NCBI GenBank assembly: GCA_000803105.1
Contig: JTDA01000001.1
Span: 1 to 64,000, forward strand
DNA from: Coprobacter secundus
GTDB taxonomy: Bacteria; Bacteroidota; Bacteroidia; Bacteroidales; Coprobacteraceae
Length of the DNA stretch: 64,000 nt
Direction: 5' to 3'
The notes under the pieces were generated by a model. The model was given only the letters and a program-made list of their open reading frames with translations, was not told the origin of the DNA and made no database searches. Of this stretch, positions 34,843 to 44,102 are shown piece after piece (position 1 is the first letter of the stretch; each line of letters starts with the position of its first letter). A program made the translations under genes and the position numbers.

Positions 34843-37800
34843 GACTTTGTAAAGGTTTCTTCATTAACAACTCGTACTTTAGATGCAGACAAATATGTAT
34901 AAATAGCAGGTATTACATACAATGTCAAACCTGTTGCACATATCATTCCTCCGACAACAGCAATCCCCATTGCAATACGACTTTCAGCTCCAGCTCCCGT
35001 AGCAAGAGCCATCGGTAATGTTCCCAGCACAGTAGACAAACTCGTCATCAATATCGGGCGAAAACGGGCAGCAGATGCATCAATGATAGCTTCCCTCATC
35101 GATAACCCCTCAGCCTTACGCTGATTGGCAAACTCCACAATAAGAATTCCGTTTTTCGAAACTAAGCCAATAAGCATTATAATACCAATCTGGCTAAATA
35201 TGTTCATTGTTTGATTAAAGTACCATAAAGACAATAAAGCGCCCACCAAAGCCAACGGAACAGTAAGCATAATAATTAACGGGTCTCGAAAGCTCTCAAA
35301 TTGTGCCGCAAGTACTAAATATATAAATATTAATGCTAAAATAAATGCAAATAATAAACTGGAAGAACTCTCAACAAAATCTTTAGAACTTCCTGATAAT
35401 GTTGTTTTAAAATCATGATTAAGGACTTTTTCTGCAATCCTATCCATCTCTTCTATACCTTGCCCCATCGTCTTTCCTTTCGCCGGCGAAGCAGAAACCG
35501 TAGCTGCAACAAAACGGTCATATCGATATAATTGGGGTGGTGTACTACTTTCATTTACAGTTACCAAATTATCCAAACTTATCAATTCATTATCTTTATT
35601 CCGAACATATATAGTAGCCAAATCAGCCGGTTTATTTCGCTGGGATTTATCAAACTCGCTAATTATCTGATACTGTTTCCCATTCAAAATATAATAGCCA
35701 ATACGCTGGTCACTCATGGTTAATTGTAATGTTCTCGAAATATCTTGAACCGAAACACCCAATAAGGCAGCCTTATCCCGATTTATGCTGATTGACAATT
35801 CCGGTTTGGTAAATTTAAGGTTCAAGTCATAAGCTGAGAACATCGGACTGGCAGCAACTTCATTCATAAATACAGGTAAGATTTTTTTTAAATCTTCCAA
35901 ATTTTTTGCCTGTATCACATATTCTACCGGTAATCCGCCCCTACGATTCCCAAAAGTTTGCCTTTGTGTTACCATAGTACGAGCTCCGGTAAGCTGACGT
36001 ACTTTGGATGCCAAATCATCTGCAATTTCCTGTTGCGTCCTGTCCCGGTCTTCTGGTGAGACCAACATTAAATTACAAAATGCTGAATTTGTCTGACCAC
36101 CACGTCCGACTAAAGACATAGTCAGGTCCTGTTCAGGAACTTCATTTTCCAAATATTTTACCAAGTCATCAACATATTGATCCATATACTCAAAACTCGT
36201 GCCTTCTGTTGCTGTCGAAGTAATCCGCATTTGTGACCGGTCTTCTAAAGGAGCCATCTCTGATGGTAAATTTCCCCAAAAATACCAAATAGCAACACCC
36301 GCCAGGATTAATATAACCGGAGCAATATAACGATGCCTCATAAAAGCCAAAAGAGTATTACGATAAGCCGATGTCAACCAAACAAAAAAAGGTTCGGTTA
36401 CTTTATAAATTTTGTTATCCGTGACATTCTTCGTCAACAGCTTAGTTGAAAGCATCGGAGTAAACGACAAGGCTACAAAAGCCGATATTGTCACTGCTCC
36501 AGCAATAACAACACTAAATTCACGGAACAATCGACCTGTCGTCCCTTGTAAAAATACGATAGGAACAAACACTGCGACTAAAGCTACTGTCGTCGCAATA
36601 ACAGCAAAAAATATCTCCTGGGAGCCTTTAAATCCGGCTTCAAGTGGAGCCATGCCTCGTTCTACCTTATTATAAATATTCTCCATCACTACAATAGCAT
36701 CATCCACCACCAAACCTATCGATAATACTATAGCCAAAAGAGTAAGAATATTTATTGTAAATCCGGCTAAATACATCACAAAAAATGTTCCTATCAGAGA
36801 TATAGGTATTGTCAAAACAGGAATTAATGTCGTACGCCAACTTCTGAGAAAAAGAAATATAATAAGGACAACCAATACAAATGCTTCAACAATCGTCGAC
36901 TGCACTTCATCTATAGAATTACGAATGAATACTGTATCATCCATATATATGCCACATTCCATATCTTCAGGCAAATCACTCTTTATATCCTCAATTACAT
37001 TATATGCCCGGTCGACAATATCTACATAATTAGCCCCTGGCTGCGGTATGATAACACATCCTACCATCGGCTTTCCATTCATCTTCATGATAGAACGCTT
37101 ATTCTCAGCATCGATTTCAGCAGTTCCTATATCCTTAAAACGTACTACCTTATCTCCCTGATGAGCTATTACCAAATTATTAAAATCATCAACAGTCATC
37201 AACCTTCCCAACGTTCGTACTGTCAGCTCTGTATTATCGCCTTCGATACGGCCGGACGGCAACTCTACATTTTCCTTTGAAACAACATCGCTCACATCCA
37301 TCGGAGTAATACCATAAGCCGACAAAAGCATAGGGTCCATTTTCATACGCACAGCCAATCGCTTCTCTCCCCATATCTCCACACTACTTACTCCAGAGAT
37401 AGTTTGTAATCTCTCTTTCACATGTAAATCGGCATAAGTACTCACATCTATAATCGATTGTTTATCACTACTTAGATATAAACCGAAAATAGGCTGTGCA
37501 TCAGCATCTGCTTTCGTTACAACAGGGGGATCTATATCCTGAGGTAATTTACGTAATGCACCCGAAACCTTATCGCGCACATCATTAGCTGCAGTTTCAA
37601 GAGGGACTTCCAACTCAAATTCTATAGTTATATTGCTCCTCCCATCCCTACTTTGACTTACCAAAGATCGAATTCCCGGAATGCCGTTAATCGCTGATTC
37701 CAAAGGCTCGGTTATCTGGGTCTCTATAACATCGGCATTAGCACCTGTAAAAGTCGTACTTACTGTAATAATCGGAGGGTCCACACTAGGGTAATCTCTA

Positions 37801-37901
37801 ACCCCCAAAAATGTAAGACCAATCATCCCTACAATAATAAACAAAATATTCATTACAGTAGCTAATACCGGTCTTTTTATACTGGTAGATGATAAACTCA
37901 T
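34839..37901 (-). CDS. RND (HAE1/AcrB-type) efflux pump
   Basis: A 1020-residue inner membrane proton-driven exporter with twelve membrane helices in two halves and two large periplasmic loops. Hallmarks are GLTFLGVRDYPSVDPPIITV at the start, the first-half helix block with proton-relay Asp pair in LSIGLVVDDAIVVMENI, and LMIGLVSKNGILIVEFANQ in the second half. The family exports drugs, bile salts or other amphiphiles. It lies between the adaptor (36 bp upstream) and the TolC-like gene (4-bp overlap), a complete tripartite set. Confidence 0.95.
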   Translation of the reverse strand: MSLSSTSIKRPVLATVMNILFIIVGMIGLTFLGVRDYPSVDPPIITVSTTFTGANADVIETQITEPLESAINGIPGIRSLVSQSRDGRSNITIEFELEVPLETAANDVRDKVSGALRKLPQDIDPPVVTKADADAQPIFGLYLSSDKQSIIDVSTYADLHVKERLQTISGVSSVEIWGEKRLAVRMKMDPMLLSAYGITPMDVSDVVSKENVELPSGRIEGDNTELTVRTLGRLMTVDDFNNLVIAHQGDKVVRFKDIGTAEIDAENKRSIMKMNGKPMVGCVIIPQPGANYVDIVDRAYNVIEDIKSDLPEDMECGIYMDDTVFIRNSIDEVQSTIVEAFVLVVLIIFLFLRSWRTTLIPVLTIPISLIGTFFVMYLAGFTINILTLLAIVLSIGLVVDDAIVVMENIYNKVERGMAPLEAGFKGSQEIFFAVIATTVALVAVFVPIVFLQGTTGRLFREFSVVIAGAVTISAFVALSFTPMLSTKLLTKNVTDNKIYKVTEPFFVWLTSAYRNTLLAFMRHRYIAPVILILAGVAIWYFWGNLPSEMAPLEDRSQMRITSTATEGTSFEYMDQYVDDLVKYLENEVPEQDLTMSLVGRGGQTNSAFCNLMLVSPEDRDRTQQEIADDLASKVRQLTGARTMVTQRQTFGNRRGGLPVEYVIQAKNLEDLKKILPVFMNEVAASPMFSAYDLNLKFTKPELSISINRDKAALLGVSVQDISRTLQLTMSDQRIGYYILNGKQYQIISEFDKSQRNKPADLATIYVRNKDNELISLDNLVTVNESSTPPQLYRYDRFVAATVSASPAKGKTMGQGIEEMDRIAEKVLNHDFKTTLSGSSKDFVESSSSLLFAFILALIFIYLVLAAQFESFRDPLIIMLTVPLALVGALLSLWYFNQTMNIFSQIGIIMLIGLVSKNGILIVEFANQRKAEGLSMREAIIDASAARFRPILMTSLSTVLGTLPMALATGAGAESRIAMGIAVVGGMICATGLTLYVIPAIYTYLSASKVRVVNEETFTKS

Positions 37902-37937
37902 AAAAATAATTGTTTAACAAATCGATTTAAACTAATA

Positions 37938-39011
37938 TTATTCTACCTGTGAAAGCGTTACAGGAATACCTTCTCTAACTTGCATTAATCCTGATACCAA
38001 TACTGTGTCCCCAATTGATAATCCAGATAAAATCTCTATCTGATTTTCTGTTCTCTGAAAAGTTTCGACAGGGACAGTTCTTGCTTTGCCGTCTTTTACC
38101 ACCCAGACACTTTTCCCTTCCATATCTGAAACAACAGACTGAGTAGGTATCAATAAAGCTCTATTAGAATGAGAAGTTATCAGGTCAATTCGCGCAAACA
38201 TTCCTGGAGAAAGCTCATGGTCGGTATTTTCACACAAAGCTCTTAATAAAATAGTACGCGTCCGAGTATCTACTCTGGGGTCTATTGCATACACCTTCGC
38301 AGGAAATAACTTTTCTGACGACTCTGTCTTAAATCGTACAAAGGCTCCTATCTTTGCATCTGAAGCATATTTCTCAGGAATAGAAAATTCAACTTTCAAA
38401 CGATTATCATCTACTAAATGGCTTACGATTGTACTTGGTTGCAAATATGCCCCCAAACTCACATTACGAAAACCGATAATTCCAGAAAAAGGAGCACGTA
38501 ACTCAGTTCGTGCAATCTTTACTTCAAGCAAAGCAATATCAGCCTCTACCATGTTATAATCAGTCTGCACTTTATCATACTCTTCTCTACTGACAGCATC
38601 TTTTTGAAAAAGAATACGCTGCCTCTCCAATTGCTCCGACAATAATTTCTGCTGGTATTTTGCCCTCATAAGCTGAGCTTGCAAGTCTGCATCATCTACT
38701 TTGAGTAATAGTTCTCCTTTTTTTACTCGAGTACCTTCTTCAAAATAAATACCTATAACTTTACCCGTCGTTTCGGCTACTAAATCGACTTCTTCATTCG
38801 GCATCAATGTTCCTACTGCCTGAATGTTACTACTAAGACCTTGAGCCTTTACAATATAAGCATTTACAGGAATCGATTTATCTCCCTTCTTATTACTTCT
38901 TTCTTGTTGGCCTACTGTAGGATAATAGTTCATTTTATATATGGCTAACCCTCCTACAATAACAATAGGTATGCCAATCCTCAACAATAATTTTACTCTC
39001 TTATTGTTCAT
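37938..39011 (-). CDS. RND periplasmic adaptor (membrane fusion protein)
   Basis: A 357-residue adaptor linking the RND pump to the TolC-like channel. It has an N-terminal membrane anchor (LLLRIGIPIVIVGGLAIY), a biotinyl/lipoyl-like hairpin (GKVIGIYFEEGTRVKKGELL), a coiled-coil segment (about 105-165), the barrel GFRNVSLGAYLQPSTIV, and a C-terminal SPGMFARIDL region. ATG at 39011 is preferred over a GTG three codons earlier. It is the first gene of the efflux operon. Confidence 0.93.
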   Translation of the reverse strand: MNNKRVKLLLRIGIPIVIVGGLAIYKMNYYPTVGQQERSNKKGDKSIPVNAYIVKAQGLSSNIQAVGTLMPNEEVDLVAETTGKVIGIYFEEGTRVKKGELLLKVDDADLQAQLMRAKYQQKLLSEQLERQRILFQKDAVSREEYDKVQTDYNMVEADIALLEVKIARTELRAPFSGIIGFRNVSLGAYLQPSTIVSHLVDDNRLKVEFSIPEKYASDAKIGAFVRFKTESSEKLFPAKVYAIDPRVDTRTRTILLRALCENTDHELSPGMFARIDLITSHSNRALLIPTQSVVSDMEGKSVWVVKDGKARTVPVETFQRTENQIEILSGLSIGDTVLVSGLMQVREGIPVTLSQVE

Positions 39012-39056
39012 CAACGTCACACATTCTTTATACTCTGGTTAATAAATTTTCAAGAC

Positions 39057-39102
39057 AAAACGCAGAACAGTATCATCTACTTTTGATACAATCCTGCGTT
39101 TT
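39057..39102 (-). terminator. Hairpin, probable terminator after pepD
   Basis: AAAACGCAG (39057-39065) pairs with CTGCGTTTT (39094-39102), with a second stem inside (GTATCA 39070-39075 with TGATAC 39084-39089). Read on the minus strand it ends CTGCGTTTTG, a short T-run. It lies between pepD and the efflux adaptor and would separate the two minus-strand units. Confidence 0.5.
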
Positions 39103-39170
39103 ATCCTAAGTTTTTTTCTGCCTTGATTTTATCAAAAGACAGATATTGGACTAATCTAAAGGCAAAAGGT

Positions 39171-40637
39171 TTAACGAACCGGTATATTTTCCAACAAATT
39201 TGTCAAAAATCTCCAATACCGTTCCACCGATGCAATATTTACTTTTTCATCCGGAGAATGAGGATGATGAATAGTAGGGCCAAATGATATCATATCAAGA
39301 TTTGGATATGTTGCCCCAATAATACCACATTCTAACCCAGCATGCATAATTTTAACTTCAGGCTTTATCCCCAATACTTTCGTATGTACATCAATAGCTG
39401 TCTTCAATATCGGAGAATCTAAATTTGGTTCCCAACCGGGATATCCCCCATTTTCTTCTACCTTAGCCCCCGCTAATAAAAATGTGCTTTCAAGACTGGA
39501 TGCCAACGCTTTTTTCCGACTTTCACTGGTACTACGTACTAAGATTTTTACTTCTATCAATTCTTCTTCTGCGCTGACAATACCTAAACTCGAAGATGTC
39601 TCCACAACATCAGGAACTCCCGGAATCATTCTCTCCACTCCATTCTGACATGCTACTATTGAATTGATCAAATCATCTTGTATCTCTTCAGGGATAAGAG
39701 CTTTAGGTGTTTCCACTTCTTCTGCTGTAAAAGAAATCGCATCTTCTATTGTTGCATATTCATGCCTATACAAAAATTCATAATCAGCAACTTCATTTAC
39801 AAAATCATCTTTCCACTCAGCCGGAATAATAATAATAGCAACAGCCTCTCTGGGTATCGCATTACGCATATTTCCACCACTTACCCATGCCAAGCGAGCC
39901 TCATATTCCTGCACTGCATACTTCAGAAAACGGAACAACAGTTTATTGGCATTTGCTCTTCCTAAATGGATATCCACACCTGAATGCCCACCCTTAAGCC
40001 CAGTCAAACGTAGCTTCATTGCTAACTCTTCTTCCGACGCAATATAAGGAATCTCCTTAAACCGAAAACTTATATCAAGATCTACCCCTCCAGCACAGCT
40101 CATATATATATCACCTTCTTCTTCCGAATCAGTATTTAATAATATATCTCCCTGAAGCAAATCAGGCTTCAGACCAACAGCCCCATACATCCCTGTTTCT
40201 TCATCATAAGTAAACAAAGCTTCTATAGGACCATGTTTCAGTGTTTGGGAACCCAATATTGCAAGAATAGAAGATATACCTATTCCATTATCAGCTCCCA
40301 ACGTCGTATCACGCGCCCTTACCCATTCTCCATCGACATAAGCATCAATAGGGTCTGTTTCAAAATCATGCTCTACCAAAGCATTCTTTTGGGGAACCAT
40401 ATCAAGATGAGCCTGCAATATAACAGGTCTACGGCTTTCCATACCAGACGTTGCCGGTTTACGAATAAGAACATTTCCTGCATCATCTTTTAATGTCTCT
40501 AAACCCAAACTTTTCCCATATTCCATTATATAACGGGTTATTTTTTCTAAATGTCCCGATGGACGAGGTATCTCACATATAGTACTGAAGTGCTGCCACA
40601 AAGTCTGAGGTTCAAGAGATGCAATTTCTTTATTCAT
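39171..40637 (-). CDS. pepD: Aminoacyl-histidine dipeptidase (M20 family)
   Basis: A 488-residue cytosolic zinc dipeptidase of the PepD group (family length about 485). Metal and catalytic motifs are clear: LQAHLDMVPQ (His and Asp), TTLGADNGIGIS (bridging Asp), and TYDEETGMYGAVGL (catalytic Glu-Glu), with STDSEEEG and the C-terminal HAGLECGIIG and GPTIHHPHSPDE (last metal His). It hydrolyses Xaa-His and other dipeptides. It starts 11 bp after the membrane protein gene and is probably cotranscribed with it. Confidence 0.93.
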   Translation of the reverse strand: MNKEIASLEPQTLWQHFSTICEIPRPSGHLEKITRYIMEYGKSLGLETLKDDAGNVLIRKPATSGMESRRPVILQAHLDMVPQKNALVEHDFETDPIDAYVDGEWVRARDTTLGADNGIGISSILAILGSQTLKHGPIEALFTYDEETGMYGAVGLKPDLLQGDILLNTDSEEEGDIYMSCAGGVDLDISFRFKEIPYIASEEELAMKLRLTGLKGGHSGVDIHLGRANANKLLFRFLKYAVQEYEARLAWVSGGNMRNAIPREAVAIIIIPAEWKDDFVNEVADYEFLYRHEYATIEDAISFTAEEVETPKALIPEEIQDDLINSIVACQNGVERMIPGVPDVVETSSSLGIVSAEEELIEVKILVRSTSESRKKALASSLESTFLLAGAKVEENGGYPGWEPNLDSPILKTAIDVHTKVLGIKPEVKIMHAGLECGIIGATYPNLDMISFGPTIHHPHSPDEKVNIASVERYWRFLTNLLENIPVR

Positions 40638-40648
40638 AAGAGATCTTT

Positions 40649-41683
40649 TTATGGTAAAACATTTATTTCCTTATGATCCATTTGAGGTTGCTCTTCAGCT
40701 TGTACATTCTTTTTTTCCAAAGCAATAGAGAACATCGTATATATACCTAAAATCATAATCAATATCATTTGTATTCCATGAGCTACCAAAGCAAAAGCCC
40801 CAGCAGCATTCTCACCAACACCATATAACGCCAAAGTTGCAATTATAGCTAAATGCCATGGGCCTAACCCTCCCTGTACCGGAATACCCATACTAATACT
40901 TCCCATAATGAAAAGTGCAAGGGCTGCCAAAATCCCCAAATGCTCTGTTGCAGGAAAGGCAAAAAGGCAAACATAAAGTTGTAAAAAATAGCACAGCCAA
41001 ATAAGAATTGTATAAAAAAAGAATTTATACTTCTGTTTCATTTTTAAGACTGTATTGAATCCAAACCAAAGATTCTTTACCATTCCCTTTATCTTAAGAA
41101 CGTATTTATTTTCAGTCTTTTTACTAAATAACCATATTATAAATATGACAACGAATACAAAGCCTATATATAACCACGGGGAAGTAACAGTTTGCCATGC
41201 AGCTTCCTCTATTGTGGGAAATTTTCTTAAAAATTCCCGAAAAACAGGCATTTGTAGAAAAAATATAACTACTGTAAGGAAAATAACTGATACAGTATCA
41301 GTAAGCCTGTCTGAAAATACAGAACCTAAAACTTGGGTAAACGACATCTGTTGCCGACGAGAAACATAAGTACACCTCCAAACCTCACCCAACCGAGGAA
41401 ATAAAAGGTTCATAGCATATGTGCCAAAAATTGCATTCGTAAGAGTTCTCATCGTTGGATTCTGGCCTAAAGTACGTAATTGCAAACGCCATCGATAAGC
41501 CCTTGCCACATGGCTCAATAAGCCTATAAACATAGAAAGAAATATCCACGAATAATTGATTTCAGACTTTAATATGGTAAAAATCTCTTTTGTATCGAGT
41601 TTGCTATACAGAAACCAAAATATGCCTACACCTAATATAAGAGGCACTAAAAACTTAAGTGTATTACGGAGTAATTTTTTCAA
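40649..41683 (-). CDS. Flippase-like membrane protein (LPG synthase TM-region / UPF0104 family)
   Basis: A 344-residue integral membrane protein with about eight helices, of the lysylphosphatidylglycerol synthase transmembrane-region family. Family signatures include RAYRWRLQL, NAIFGTYAMNLLFPRLGEVWRCTYVSRR and IPVQGGLGPWHLAIIA. It lacks the aminoacyl-transferase domain of MprF, so a lipid-flippase-like or unknown membrane role is likely. No ATG is available: the frame opens after a stop at 41711-41713 and the best start is TTG at 41683 (MKKLLRNTLKF). The minus-strand -7 box at 41727-41734 lies 44 bp upstream. It heads the unit that includes pepD. Confidence 0.88.
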   Translation of the reverse strand: MKKLLRNTLKFLVPLILGVGIFWFLYSKLDTKEIFTILKSEINYSWIFLSMFIGLLSHVARAYRWRLQLRTLGQNPTMRTLTNAIFGTYAMNLLFPRLGEVWRCTYVSRRQQMSFTQVLGSVFSDRLTDTVSVIFLTVVIFFLQMPVFREFLRKFPTIEEAAWQTVTSPWLYIGFVFVVIFIIWLFSKKTENKYVLKIKGMVKNLWFGFNTVLKMKQKYKFFFYTILIWLCYFLQLYVCLFAFPATEHLGILAALALFIMGSISMGIPVQGGLGPWHLAIIATLALYGVGENAAGAFALVAHGIQMILIMILGIYTMFSIALEKKNVQAEEQPQMDHKEINVLP

Positions 41684-41711
41684 CTTAATCGATTTAAAAA
41701 ATATTATTTCT

Positions 41712-41719
41712 TACCTTTG
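41712..41719 (+). promoter_or_regulatory. -7 promoter box, probable rsmA promoter
   Basis: TACCTTTG matches TAnnTTTG exactly on the plus strand, 115 bases before the rsmA ATG. It lies only eight bases from the opposing box at 41727-41734, so the two predicted transcripts start from overlapping DNA. Confidence 0.45.
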
Positions 41720-41726
41720 TATGAGG

Positions 41727-41734
41727 CAAAGATA
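41727..41734 (-). promoter_or_regulatory. -7 promoter box for the flippase-like gene
   Basis: CAAAGATA on the plus strand reads TATCTTTG on the minus strand, an exact match to TAnnTTTG. It lies 44 bases upstream of the TTG start, with a predicted transcript start near 41720. This supports the choice of TTG, since nothing longer could be transcribed from here. Confidence 0.5.
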
Positions 41735-41833
41735 CTGTTTTATTGTAAACTTTATGCTGGCTAAAAATGTTTATTTAGATTTCTCTTTACAGTTTATACA
41801 TTGATTAACAAAATTTCGATACAAAATTAAGAA

Positions 41834-42622
41834 ATGATAGATACGGTTAGACCCAAAAAAGCCTTAGGACAACATTTTCTGAAAGATACAGATATTGCTT
41901 TCCGCATTGCTGACACTCTTTCTGAATATAAAAACTTTCCGATTCTGGAGATTGGTCCAGGAATGGGTATTCTTACCCGATTTTTACTTGAACAGGGACA
42001 TGACCTTACTGTAGTAGAATTGGATAACGAGTCTGTTTCGTATCTGACTCAAAATTACAAGGAATTAGAAAACCGTATTATTGAAAAAGACTTTCTTAAA
42101 TTAAATTTATCTGAACTCTTTGGTAATAAACAGTTTTGTGTCATTGGTAATTATCCATATAATATATCCAGTCAGATATTTTTCAAAGTCCTTGATTATA
42201 AAGACCAGATACCTTGTTGTAGCGGAATGATACAAAAAGAAGTCGCGGAACGTATGGCTGCTAAGCCCGGAAATAAAACCTATGGAATATTAAGTGTCTT
42301 ATTACAAGCATGGTACAATATTGAATACTTATTTACCGTTCATGAACACGTCTTTAATCCTCCCCCCAAAGTAAAATCTGCTGTTATACGCATGACGAGA
42401 AATAGCATTACACAGCTTGGGTGCAATGAACACCTTTTTAAACGAATCGTAAAAACCGGATTTAACCAACGACGGAAAACTTTACGTAATTCATTGAAAC
42501 CATTATTATATAAAGAATGTGAACTCTATAATGACCCAATATTCGAAAAAAGACCGGAACAATTATCTGTTCAGCAATTTATCGATTTAACAAATCGTAT
42601 GGAAAAATATGTATTAAAATAA
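41834..42622 (+). CDS. rsmA: 16S rRNA dimethyladenosine methyltransferase
   Basis: A 262-residue enzyme that dimethylates the two adjacent adenines near the 3' end of 16S rRNA during small-subunit assembly (KsgA/RsmA). The start has the family pattern KKALGQHFLKD, followed by the SAM-binding loop EIGPGMGILTRFLL, the acidic VVELDNES, and the catalytic-loop motif GNYPYNISSQ (the N-[IL]-P-Y-type motif, here NYPY). The C-terminal helical domain contains FNQRRKTLRNSLK. Length is normal. The mgtE gene follows after 37 bp. Confidence 0.96.
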   Translation: MIDTVRPKKALGQHFLKDTDIAFRIADTLSEYKNFPILEIGPGMGILTRFLLEQGHDLTVVELDNESVSYLTQNYKELENRIIEKDFLKLNLSELFGNKQFCVIGNYPYNISSQIFFKVLDYKDQIPCCSGMIQKEVAERMAAKPGNKTYGILSVLLQAWYNIEYLFTVHEHVFNPPPKVKSAVIRMTRNSITQLGCNEHLFKRIVKTGFNQRRKTLRNSLKPLLYKECELYNDPIFEKRPEQLSVQQFIDLTNRMEKYVLK

Positions 42623-42659
42623 TCTAATATCCGTATTTTTTAACCGGTATTTTTTAATT

Positions 42660-44006
42660 ATGGAAAAATTTTCTGAAGAATATATCAAGGAAATACAGCA
42701 GGTTATCGATGATAAAAACGAACAAAAAGCGAAAGAATATCTTAAAGACTTGCATCCTGCCGATATAGCAGAGCTCTACCAGGCTCTTAATCTTGATGAA
42801 GCAGAATTTATCTATCGACTACTCGATAGTGAAAAAGCTGCCGACGTACTTATGGAGCTGGATGAAGATGATCGGAAAAAGTTGCTGAAACGTCTCCCCA
42901 ATGAGATGATTGCAAAACAATTTATCGACCATCTTGACACAGATGATGCTGTAGACCTTATCCGAGAACTGGACGAAGAAGCACAGGAGGAGATCCTCTC
43001 CCATATCGATGATGTAGAACAAGCCGGTGACATCGTTGACCTCTTAAAGTATGATGAAGATACGGCTGGAGGTCTGATGGGTACAGAAATGGTCATCGTA
43101 AATGAGAACTGGAGTATGCCGGAATGCCTAAAAGAAATGCGTATACAAGCCGAAGATATGGACGAAATATATTATGTCTATGTCGTCGATGATGATGAAC
43201 GGCTCAAAGGTGTATTTCCTTTAAAAAAAATGATTACCAATCCTTCTGTATCGAAGATTAAGCACGTCATGAAAAAAGACCCCGTGTCAGTCAAAACCGA
43301 CACGCCTATTGAAGAGGTAGCTCAAGCTTTCGAAAAATATGATTTAGTTGCCGTACCAGTTATCGACAGCATCGGACGCCTGGTTGGACGAATTACTGTG
43401 GATGACGTCATGGACGAAGTGCGTGAACAAGCAGAACGTGAATATCAATTAGCATCAGGTCTTTCCCAAGATGTAGAAAGTACAGATACAATCTTTACTC
43501 AAACATCGGCCCGTCTTCCTTGGTTACTTATAGGAATGTTCGGAGGATTGGCAAATTCCGTTATTTTAGGAAATTTTGAAGCTGGATTCGTTTCCAACCC
43601 AGCTATGGCCTTATTCATTCCATTAATAGGAGGTACCGGGGGAAATGTCGGAATACAATCTTCGGCTATTGTAGTACAAGGCTTGGCTAACGGGTCTTTT
43701 TCTTTGCGGAATTCTGGAAAACAAATTCTCAAAGAATTAGGAGTAGCATTGATTAATGCCTGTATGATTTCGGCATTAGTCTTTGTCTATAATTGGATAC
43801 GTATGGGAAACAATGGAGTCACCATATCCGTATCTCTATCACTATTTTCCGTCGTGATATTCGCCTCTATTTTCGGAACAATTGTACCAATGACACTGGA
43901 ACGTTTTAAAATAGATCCCGCTATCGCTACCGGTCCGTTTATAACTATCACCAACGATATTATCGGAATGCTCATTTACATGAGTATATCTTCAACTTTA
44001 GCATAA
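42660..44006 (+). CDS. mgtE: MgtE-type magnesium transporter
   Basis: A 448-residue Mg2+ channel/transporter. The N-terminal superhelical MgtE_N domain (about 1-130, LHPADIAELYQAL, LLKRLP) is followed by a CBS-domain pair (about 135-255, MKKDPVSVKTDTPIEEVA) and five membrane helices (about 285-448), including GGTGGNVGIQSSAIVVQGLA, which forms the pore in this family. The cytosolic domains sense Mg2+ and gate the pore. It is probably cotranscribed with rsmA, a pairing common in Bacteroidota. A bidirectional terminator follows. Confidence 0.95.
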   Translation: MEKFSEEYIKEIQQVIDDKNEQKAKEYLKDLHPADIAELYQALNLDEAEFIYRLLDSEKAADVLMELDEDDRKKLLKRLPNEMIAKQFIDHLDTDDAVDLIRELDEEAQEEILSHIDDVEQAGDIVDLLKYDEDTAGGLMGTEMVIVNENWSMPECLKEMRIQAEDMDEIYYVYVVDDDERLKGVFPLKKMITNPSVSKIKHVMKKDPVSVKTDTPIEEVAQAFEKYDLVAVPVIDSIGRLVGRITVDDVMDEVREQAEREYQLASGLSQDVESTDTIFTQTSARLPWLLIGMFGGLANSVILGNFEAGFVSNPAMALFIPLIGGTGGNVGIQSSAIVVQGLANGSFSLRNSGKQILKELGVALINACMISALVFVYNWIRMGNNGVTISVSLSLFSVVIFASIFGTIVPMTLERFKIDPAIATGPFITITNDIIGMLIYMSISSTLA

Positions 44007-44031
44007 GCCTTATATTCCAAGCACCAGGACG

Positions 44032-44070
44032 AAAAAGAGAGATGTTGTATATACAAACATCTCTCTTTTT
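44032..44070. terminator. Bidirectional terminator between mgtE and the envelope trio
   Basis: AAAAAGAGAGATGTT (44032-44046) pairs with its complement at 44056-44070 across a 9-base loop. A5 and T5 flanks make it work in both directions between convergent genes. Confidence 0.9.
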
Positions 44071-44102
44071 CATTTCCGTGTATCTTATATAATACTATCT
44101 TT

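Noticed and set aside
42812..43096. Ser-rich open frame opposite mgtE
   Set aside because: It is the antisense of the acidic N-terminal domain of MgtE; Glu/Asp codons read backwards as Ser/Phe/Ile. No start signal or promoter.
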